From contig NZ_CP062253.1 in NCBI RefSeq assembly GCF_014863585.1, forward strand, positions 496,001 to 560,000: a stretch of DNA of 64,000 nucleotides, written 5' to 3'. The stretch comes from Pseudomonas gozinkensis (GTDB lineage: Bacteria > Pseudomonadota > Gammaproteobacteria > Pseudomonadales > Pseudomonadaceae). Shown here piece after piece: positions 57,913-64,000 of this stretch (position 1 is the stretch's first letter; every line of letters starts with the position of its first letter). Below the pieces are notes generated by a model. That model saw only the letters and a list, made by a program, of their open reading frames with translations. It searched no databases and was not told the origin of the DNA. The position numbers and the translations under genes were made by a program.

Positions 57913-58003
57913 TGTGGGAGCGAGCTTGCTCGCGAAGGCGGCGATCCATTCAACATTTGCAGTGACTGACCCACCGCCTTCGCGAGCAAGCTCGCTCCCA
58001 CAG
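57913..58003. repeat. REP pair, family B
   Basis: TGTGGGAGCGAGCTTGCTCG and the inverse CGAGCAAGCTCGCTCCCACA about 45 bases apart, between msrA and the 3' end of dipA. Confidence 0.88.
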
Positions 58004-58024
58004 GGTTGGGGGGGATTATGGGAT

Positions 58025-60721
58025 TTAGAGGCAGAGCGGGCCGCGCGGGTAGCGCTTGAGCGCCTGGATCAGTTCGGCACCCGGAATCGGCCGGTCGAAC
58101 AGGTAGCCCTGGCCGACGTCGCAGCGGTGCCGGCGCAGGAACGCCAGTTGCTCGGCGGTCTCGATGCCTTCGGCCACGACCTTGAGTTTCAGGTTGTGGG
58201 CCATGGCAATCACGGCGGAGGTGATTTCCATGTCGTCCTGGTTATCCGGGATTTCGTGGATGAAGCTGCGATCGATCTTGATGATGTCGATCGGGAATTT
58301 CTTCAGGTAGCTGAGCGACGAATAGCCGGTGCCGAAGTCGTCCATGGCCAGAGTCAGGCCCAGACGCTTGAGCTGGTCGAGCTGCAAGTGGGTGTCTTCG
58401 GTGGCTTCCAGCAGCAAGCCTTCGGTCAGCTCCAGTTCCAGCAGATTGGCCGGCAGCGCTTCTTCCTTGAGGATGTTGGCGATGGAGGCCACCAGGTCGG
58501 GGTCGGAGAACTGCTTGGGCGACAGGTTGATCGCCACTTGCAGATTGCCCATGCCGGCGGCGGTCAGCGCCTTGCTCATGCGGCAGGCCTGGCGGGCAAT
58601 CCACTTGCCGATCGGAATGATCAGGCCGGTTTCCTCTGCGACGCTGATGAACTGATCCGGGCGGATCATGCCGCGCTCCGGGTGGTTCCAGCGCAACAGC
58701 GCTTCCATGCCCAGCAGACGACCACTGCGCAGGCACAGCTTCGGTTGGTAGAACACGTCCAGTTCATTCTGGGTCAGGGCGCGGCGCAGGTTGTTTTCGA
58801 CGAACAGTTTGTAGCTGGCCTCGGCGTTCAGCGCCTCGGTGAACACCTGCACCTGATGTTTGCCGTTGGCCTTGGCCTTGTGCAGGGCGAGGCCGGCGTT
58901 GCGCATCAGGGTCTGCGGGTCGCGGCCGTGCAGCGGCGCGCAGGCCAGGCCCACGGAGCCGGTGACGCTGATCAACTGGTTGTCGACGAACATCGGTTTG
59001 TCGAGGGTCAGCAGTAACTGGCTGGCGATCTGCTGCCCGGCCTCAAGGTCGGTGTTGTCGAGCAACACCGCGAACTCGTTACTGGCGAACCGCGCCAGGC
59101 TGCCACTCGGGCTGAGGCTGTTACGCAGGCGCCGGGCCAGGCTGATCAACAGTTTGTCGCCGGTCTGGTGACCGAGGCTGTCGTTGATCCGCTTGAAGTT
59201 ATCGATGTCCACCAGCAGCAGGCTGATCGGGGTATCGCTATCCCGGGCGAAGCGTTCGTCCAGATTGCGGATAAATGCAGGGCGGTTACCGAGGTTGGTC
59301 AGGTTGTCGGTGTAGGCCAGGCGCTCGATGCGCTGCTGCGCCAGTTTGGTCTGGGTGATGTCTTCGTAGATGCCGATGTAATGCGTCAGCTCACGGTTGT
59401 CGCCGTAGACCTTGGAAATCGACAACTGGCCCCAGTAGGGTTCGAGGTTCTTGCGGCGGCTCTTGAATTCGCCCTGCCAGCTGTTGCTCTTGGCCAGCGC
59501 CGACGGCGCGTCGAACAGCAGCTCGCTGAGGTTTTCCAGGGCCGGCAACTCCGACAGGCGCTGGCCGTGGACTTCCTCGGTGGTGTACTGGGTGATCGCG
59601 GTGAAGCTCGGGTTGACGTACTCGACCACGCCGTCGCAATTGACCAGCAAAAAGGCGTTTGCACTTTGCTCGACCGCACGCTGGAACAGGTGCAGGGCGC
59701 TGGTGGCGGTGCGGCGGTTGTGGTTGTTGATGACCTGGGCGAACTGGTCGGCCAGTTCACCGGCAAAGGCGATTTCGTCGGACTGCCAGGCGCGGGTGAC
59801 GCCGGTCTGCTCCAGGCACAGCACGCCGACCACCTGGCCGTCGACGCGGATGCTGGCGTCGAGCATGGCATTGACGTCACGCGGGCGCAGGGCTTCGGCC
59901 ATTTCCCGGGTTCGCGGGTCACGCATCGCGTTGTGTGCATCGATGGCGCGGCTGCCGTGCAGCGCGTCCATGTAATCGGGGAAGTCGCTGACGTCGATCA
60001 CGTCCGGCAGGATGTATTCCTGGGTGGCACGGTGGTACGCCGAGATCGGCACCAGCTTCTGGCCTTCGAGGTTCCACAGGCTGGCGCAGTCGATTTCGTA
60101 GATATCGCAGGCACAGCGGGTGATCAGCTCGGCGGCTTCCTGCAGGGAGTTCTGGCTGCTGTAGCGCTGGCGGGCCAGCAACAGGATCAGATCCTGTTGG
60201 GCGCGCACTCGCTCCAGGTGTTGCAGCTGTTCCTGCTGGGCACGCTGATTGAGCTCAAGGGCGATTTGCAGGCGCGAGTTCTGGGTTTCCAGGTCGACGG
60301 ACTGCAGCGGCGGCGCTTCGTCGAACACATCGTCGACCGCCAGCAGGTAACCGCGCAGCAAGTGACGGTTGTGCTGTTTGTAGGCTTCGCCGAGTTCGAG
60401 AATGCTCAGCGCACCGGCGGCGGTGTGCAGGGTATAGCGCACCAGATAGTGCGGGCTGTCGCGCAATTGTTGCTGGATCGCGTCGTGCAACTGATAACGC
60501 GCTTCGGGCTCCATCAGGCTGGCGTAGGGCGAGCCGACCAAAGCGCAGAGTTCAACGGCGGGCTGGCCGAACTGGCGTTCGCAGTTGGGATCGAGAAACA
60601 GCATCGCCCAGCTGGCTTCATTCAGGCGCTCGAAACGCAGCATGCCGAGCCGCGAGGGCACAGGCAACTGCGTCACTACCTCGGCCACCATACGGCTGGC
60701 GGCATCGGGTTGGCTCTTCAT
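58025..60721 (-). CDS. dipA: c-di-GMP phosphodiesterase DipA (GAF-PAS-GGDEF-EAL)
   Basis: An 898-residue cytoplasmic signalling protein. In order: an N-terminal PAS-like part, a GAF domain (about 200-360), a PAS domain (about 370-490), a GGDEF domain with the degenerate site ASNEF near residue 545, and an EAL domain with EALLRW, NLSPKQF, LELTEG, DDFGTGYSSLSYL and EGIET intact. So it should not make c-di-GMP but should degrade it. The ASNEF site and the msrA/aceF neighbours fit P. aeruginosa DipA (PA5017), needed for biofilm dispersion. The ATG at 60721 is chosen; the longer frame to 60835 has no family support. Confidence 0.87.
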   Translation of the reverse strand: MKSQPDAASRMVAEVVTQLPVPSRLGMLRFERLNEASWAMLFLDPNCERQFGQPAVELCALVGSPYASLMEPEARYQLHDAIQQQLRDSPHYLVRYTLHTAAGALSILELGEAYKQHNRHLLRGYLLAVDDVFDEAPPLQSVDLETQNSRLQIALELNQRAQQEQLQHLERVRAQQDLILLLARQRYSSQNSLQEAAELITRCACDIYEIDCASLWNLEGQKLVPISAYHRATQEYILPDVIDVSDFPDYMDALHGSRAIDAHNAMRDPRTREMAEALRPRDVNAMLDASIRVDGQVVGVLCLEQTGVTRAWQSDEIAFAGELADQFAQVINNHNRRTATSALHLFQRAVEQSANAFLLVNCDGVVEYVNPSFTAITQYTTEEVHGQRLSELPALENLSELLFDAPSALAKSNSWQGEFKSRRKNLEPYWGQLSISKVYGDNRELTHYIGIYEDITQTKLAQQRIERLAYTDNLTNLGNRPAFIRNLDERFARDSDTPISLLLVDIDNFKRINDSLGHQTGDKLLISLARRLRNSLSPSGSLARFASNEFAVLLDNTDLEAGQQIASQLLLTLDKPMFVDNQLISVTGSVGLACAPLHGRDPQTLMRNAGLALHKAKANGKHQVQVFTEALNAEASYKLFVENNLRRALTQNELDVFYQPKLCLRSGRLLGMEALLRWNHPERGMIRPDQFISVAEETGLIIPIGKWIARQACRMSKALTAAGMGNLQVAINLSPKQFSDPDLVASIANILKEEALPANLLELELTEGLLLEATEDTHLQLDQLKRLGLTLAMDDFGTGYSSLSYLKKFPIDIIKIDRSFIHEIPDNQDDMEITSAVIAMAHNLKLKVVAEGIETAEQLAFLRRHRCDVGQGYLFDRPIPGAELIQALKRYPRGPLCL

Positions 60722-60959
60722 GAAGGGAACTCGCTTGGAAATTTGCTGAACGCGCCGGGCTCGCGCCCTCTTTACTGTTGCCTGCGGCAAGGTTGCATCA
60801 TTGCGGCACCGACTGACAAGAGACATGAAGGCCAAGTGCTATAAGAATATGTCGGCTGCAGTGAACATTTCTCCAGCACATGCCGGAAACTAATGCTGCG
60901 CAGCGTGAAGATGTCCGTTCCAGAGCCTTCCGGCATCCGGAACGGCCGTGCCGCTGGAT

Positions 60960-62369
60960 TCATCGCAACGGAATATCGATGGATTGCAGGTGCCTGCCAT
61001 CCCGGTCGTGATAGTTGACCTGGATCCGCCCGGCCTCGACCACCATGTGTGCGAAGTTGTCCTGGCTGATCACCTGGCTGGTCAGCGCGTGCCGGTATTC
61101 ACCTGCCTCGGTCTGCGCCAGCGGCTTGTCGAGCATGAAGGTCGCGGCGGTGGCGTAGGGCAGCAGTTTGCTGTTGCTCAGCGGTGAGGACACGACGGTG
61201 TGCACTTCAAAGTCCGTGTCTTCGCTGTGTGTCAGGCGACTGGTCAGCGAGCCATGCACATCGCCGGAAATGAACACGACGTTCTTGAGCCGATGCTGGC
61301 GGATGGTTTCCAGCAGGCGCAGGCGCTGTTCGGGGAAGCCTGCCCAGGCATCATCGCCGTTCATTTTGCGGTCTGGGTAGAGCATGACGCTGGTGACCAC
61401 GAACTTGACCCGTGCCGGGCTCTCCACCAGCCACTTGCACAAGGCCTGTTCCTGTTCTTCATCGAGGATGCGGCGGTCGTCGTTCGACAAGTTGCGGCGA
61501 GTTCGACTGTCCGTCACAAACCATTCGATATCGCCATCGCTGAATTGATACCAATAATGCTTCAGTGTCGTGCGATCAATTGTTCCGCTAGTTGTTGTTG
61601 AACAGATCGGGCTATGACTCGCTTGATAAATATCGTAAGTCGCCATTGCGTTGCGATAAAGCGTTTTATCGGACTCATGGGCGTTCATTGGCCAGTTATC
61701 TTCTATTTCGTGATCGTCCAGGATCATGTAGGTCGAAGTGCCGGACATCAATCGTCGAATATTAGGCAGGGAAAACGCCGCGCGATACTTTGCAATGAAC
61801 TCGTCATAGTCGCGATCCGGGGCGAACAGGTTCAAGTCGTCGGCGTAGATCTGATCGCCACACATCATGATTGCGCTGATTGCCGGTTGTGCACCCTCGA
61901 TCAACTGGCTGATGGACGCGAAGATCCGGTCGCCCAGATGCGGGAGCACCGGGACGCCGGCGGTCATGCGCAGGTAACGGCAGGAGCCGAGGATGTAGGC
62001 GCGAGGCTGCAAAGGCTGGCTGCTGCGGGTGCGCAGGCGATACGTCTCCCGTGGCCATTGCAGCGGCAACTCCGCCACGCTGTGGATAGTGTGGACGGGA
62101 CTCATGGGGCTGAACCAGCCGGTCTGGTATTCGTAGTCGGTGTCAGCTTCCAGATAATCGAGTACCAGCACTTCAGTCATGTCGCGGGTTGAGTCAAGTT
62201 TGACGAACTGGCCCGGCTGCCATTGTTTCGAATTCAGTGGCCGGTAACGTATGCCGGCAAATACGGCCGCGTTATGTTGCAGCCCGCCACGAATAAATAT
62301 TCGCGCCTGGTTAGTTGTTGTGTGGCCAATAATCGGGCCGACGGTAGGTTTTAGCATGTTCGAATCCAT
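60960..62369 (-). CDS. PhoD-like alkaline phosphatase family protein
   Basis: A 469-residue metallophosphoesterase: GSCRYLRM, MCGDQIYADDLN, YMILDDHEIEDNW and FISGDVHGS hold the metal ligands of the PhoD family. Unlike classical PhoD it shows no Tat or Sec signal at its N-terminus (LKPTVGPIIGHTTTNQARIF, a fibronectin-like start), so a cytoplasmic place is likely. The start may be 62369 or the ATG at 62357; neither has a good ribosome site. Substrate unknown. Confidence 0.82.
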   Translation of the reverse strand: MDSNMLKPTVGPIIGHTTTNQARIFIRGGLQHNAAVFAGIRYRPLNSKQWQPGQFVKLDSTRDMTEVLVLDYLEADTDYEYQTGWFSPMSPVHTIHSVAELPLQWPRETYRLRTRSSQPLQPRAYILGSCRYLRMTAGVPVLPHLGDRIFASISQLIEGAQPAISAIMMCGDQIYADDLNLFAPDRDYDEFIAKYRAAFSLPNIRRLMSGTSTYMILDDHEIEDNWPMNAHESDKTLYRNAMATYDIYQASHSPICSTTTSGTIDRTTLKHYWYQFSDGDIEWFVTDSRTRRNLSNDDRRILDEEQEQALCKWLVESPARVKFVVTSVMLYPDRKMNGDDAWAGFPEQRLRLLETIRQHRLKNVVFISGDVHGSLTSRLTHSEDTDFEVHTVVSSPLSNSKLLPYATAATFMLDKPLAQTEAGEYRHALTSQVISQDNFAHMVVEAGRIQVNYHDRDGRHLQSIDIPLR

Positions 62370-62535
62370 TCGAATAAGTGTTGGTGAGAATAAAGTTGTC
62401 CGGTGTTATTGGTGCAACTTTGATGTGCCAAGGTTAGTTGCGTGTTGCTGAAAAATATCGACAGGAAGTGGACTCGGGTCGTGGTCTATATCAGCGCAAG
62501 TTGTGGGAAAAGTGCGGACGACAGTTATTTCAGGC

Positions 62536-62563
62536 AAAAAAAAGCCCCGCCAAACTGACGGGG
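62536..62563 (-). terminator. Rho-independent terminator of the aceEF operon
   Basis: Read on the reverse strand, CCCCG and CGGGG pair around TCAGTTTGG and are followed by C and eight T. It lies about 75 bases beyond the aceF stop. A second perfect 10-bp hairpin (TCGGCCCTCC / GGAGGGCCGA, 62605-62630) stands just before it, without a T run. Confidence 0.9.
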
Positions 62564-62635
62564 TTGAGGTACGAGCGTGTGGCGCTCGAAAACGTGGAGC
62601 ACGGTCGGCCCTCCGTTGCCGGAGGGCCGAGCGCT

Positions 62636-64000
62636 TTACAGCAGGATGGTGCGGATGTCCGCCAGCAGGTCGCTCAGACGCTTGGTGAAGCGTGCAGCAG
62701 CGGCGCCGTTGATCACACGGTGATCGTAGGACAGCGACAGTGGCAGCATCAGTTTCGGCTGGAAGGCTTTGCCGTCCCAGACTGGCTGGATGGTTGCCTT
62801 GGAAACACCGAGGATCGCCACTTCCGGCGCGTTGACGATCGGCGTGAAGCCGGTGCCGCCAATGTGGCCGAGGCTGGAAATGGTGAAGCAGGCGCCTTGC
62901 ATCTCGTCCGACGAGAGCTTCTTGGTCCGGGCTTTTTCAGCCAGGGAAGCGGCCTCGGCGGCCAGTTGCAGCAGGCTCTTCTGGTCGACGTTTTTGATGA
63001 CCGGTACCAGCAGGCCATCCGGGGTGTCGACGGCGAAGCCGATGTTCACGTATTTCTTGCGGATGATCGCCTTGCCGCTTGGAGCCAGCGAGCTGTTGAA
63101 GTCCGGCAGTTCCTTGAGCAGGTGTGCGCAGGACTTGAGCAGCAGCGGCAGGATGGTCAGCTTGACGCCGGCCTTCTCTGCGACAGCTTTCTGTGCGGTG
63201 CGGAACGCTTCCAGTTCGGTGATATCCGCCGAGTCGAATTGCGTTACGTGCGGCACGTTCAGCCAGCTGCGGTGCAGGTTGGCAGCGCCGACCTGCATCA
63301 GGCGGGTCATCGGCACTTCTTCGATTTCGCCGAAACGGCTGAAGTCGACGACCGGAATCGGCGGGATGCCCGCGCCACCGGTTGCGCCAGCAGCAGCGGC
63401 CGGTGCTTCCTTGGCCTTCTGCATCATGGCTTTGACGTAGGTCTGCACGTCTTCTTTCAGGATGCGACCGTGCGGACCGCTGGCGCCGACAGCGCTCAGC
63501 TCGACGCCGAATTCGCGTGCCAGTTGACGCACGGCAGGGCCGGCGTGAACTTTCGCACCTGGCTTGGCTGGAGCAGCAACCGGAGCGGCGGCAGCAGGTG
63601 CAGCGGCAGCTGGAGCAGCAGCGGCCGGCGCCGGAGCGCTCGGAGCAGCAGCGGCAGCTGGAGCCGGGGCAGCAGCCGGAGCGGCGCCTTTGACTTTCAG
63701 CTTGAGGATCAGGTCGCCGGTGCCGACTTCGTCGTCCAGCTTGATGGAAATGCTTTCCACCACGCCCGCGGCAGGCGACGGGATTTCCATGCTTGCCTTG
63801 TCGGATTCCAGAGTGATCAGCGACTGGTCGGCTTCAACGCTGTCGCCAGCCTTGACCAGTACTTCGATGATCTTGGCCTTGCCGGCCGAACCGATGTCCG
63901 GAACGTGGATGTCCTGAACGCTGTCGGCAACCGGAGCTGCAGGTGCGGCAGCCGGAGCCGGCGCAGCGGCAGCGGCTGGAGCAGCAGCCTGGGCCGGAGC
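62636..64000 (-). CDS. aceF: Pyruvate dehydrogenase E2 (dihydrolipoamide acetyltransferase), 3' part
   Basis: The frame is open to the right edge, so the 5' part is outside the window. Visible from the edge: an Ala/Pro-rich linker, a lipoyl domain with the lipoylated lysine in ESDKASMEIP, another Ala/Pro linker, the peripheral subunit-binding domain (HAGPAVRQLAREFGVELSAV) and the catalytic acetyltransferase domain ending in LSLSYDHRVINGAAAARFT, with the active DHR-x3-G motif. It transfers acetyl groups to CoA in the pyruvate dehydrogenase complex. Confidence 0.97.
   Translation of the reverse strand, partial: APAQAAAPAAAAAPAPAAAPAAPVADSVQDIHVPDIGSAGKAKIIEVLVKAGDSVEADQSLITLESDKASMEIPSPAAGVVESISIKLDDEVGTGDLILKLKVKGAAPAAAPAPAAAAAPSAPAPAAAAPAAAAPAAAAPVAAPAKPGAKVHAGPAVRQLAREFGVELSAVGASGPHGRILKEDVQTYVKAMMQKAKEAPAAAAGATGGAGIPPIPVVDFSRFGEIEEVPMTRLMQVGAANLHRSWLNVPHVTQFDSADITELEAFRTAQKAVAEKAGVKLTILPLLLKSCAHLLKELPDFNSSLAPSGKAIIRKKYVNIGFAVDTPDGLLVPVIKNVDQKSLLQLAAEAASLAEKARTKKLSSDEMQGACFTISSLGHIGGTGFTPIVNAPEVAILGVSKATIQPVWDGKAFQPKLMLPLSLSYDHRVINGAAAARFTKRLSDLLADIRTILL

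Noticed and set aside
60915..60945. CCGTTCC/GGAACGG palindrome as terminator between the PhoD-like gene and dipA
   Set aside because: It forms nested stems, but no T run follows on the reverse strand. Left as an unexplained inverted repeat.

Overview
The window is about 64 kb of GC-rich chromosomal DNA from a Pseudomonas, most likely of the P. fluorescens group. This rests on the protein sequences (gltBD, hemE, mscK, nhaP2, dipA-msrA, putAP and aceF all look pseudomonad), on two families of intergenic palindromic REP elements, and on a sigma-28 type promoter with the Pseudomonas TCAAG -35 form. From memory, the backbone order gltB-gltD-hemE ... MFS/LysR ... ParA ... selO-mscK-nhaP2 ... acyl-CoA dehydrogenase ... 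msrA-dipA-aceF resembles the P. aeruginosa PA5036-PA5016 stretch. On that view the remaining blocks are lineage-specific additions.

Layout. 1-6.3 kb: glutamate synthase (gltB 3' part, gltD) and hemE. 6.35-8.26 kb: an ATPase/HNH nuclease pair of the PtuAB (Septu) type, a probable defence module. 8.3-12.3 kb: an MFS exporter with a divergent LysR regulator, two paralogous small secreted proteins, and between them a PemK/MazF-type toxin with no antitoxin. 12.3-30.3 kb: one tightly packed 20-gene reverse-strand operon for an aryl polyene pigment, holding four ketosynthase-type enzymes including a chain length factor, two ACPs, KR, two dehydratase modules (one fused to an acyl ligase), an aromatic ammonia-lyase, a halogenase-like flavoenzyme, a methyltransferase, acyl- and glycosyltransferases, LolA/MMPL/lipoprotein export parts and a cation/proton antiporter-like membrane protein.

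30.7-39.4 kb: an orphan ParA ATPase, thioredoxin 2, a higBA toxin-antitoxin module whose 3' end runs into selO, selO, mscK and nhaP2. 39.7-44.2 kb: two chemoreceptors flanking a ZapB-like/ZapA-like gene pair. 44.3-52.3 kb: an acyl-CoA dehydrogenase and the divergent proline genes putA and putP, whose shared upstream region carries seven copies of the PutA operator hexamer. 52.6-56.0 kb: a type VI secretion VgrG and its DUF4123 adaptor with no effector behind them, then a small gene with a strongly structured leader. 56.2-64 kb: rlmJ, msrA, dipA (c-di-GMP phosphodiesterase with a degenerate ASNEF site), a PhoD-like phosphatase and the 3' part of aceF.

How the genes work together: the pigment operon makes an aromatic starter (ammonia-lyase, ligase), extends it on ACP with a KS/CLF pair plus KR and DH, decorates the ring (FAD enzyme, methyltransferase), and attaches and exports the polyene to the outer membrane (acyltransferases, LolA, MMPL, DUF3261 lipoprotein). 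putA represses and catabolises while putP imports proline. The backbone genes are housekeeping. No tRNA, rRNA, CRISPR array, integrase or insertion-sequence transposase was seen.
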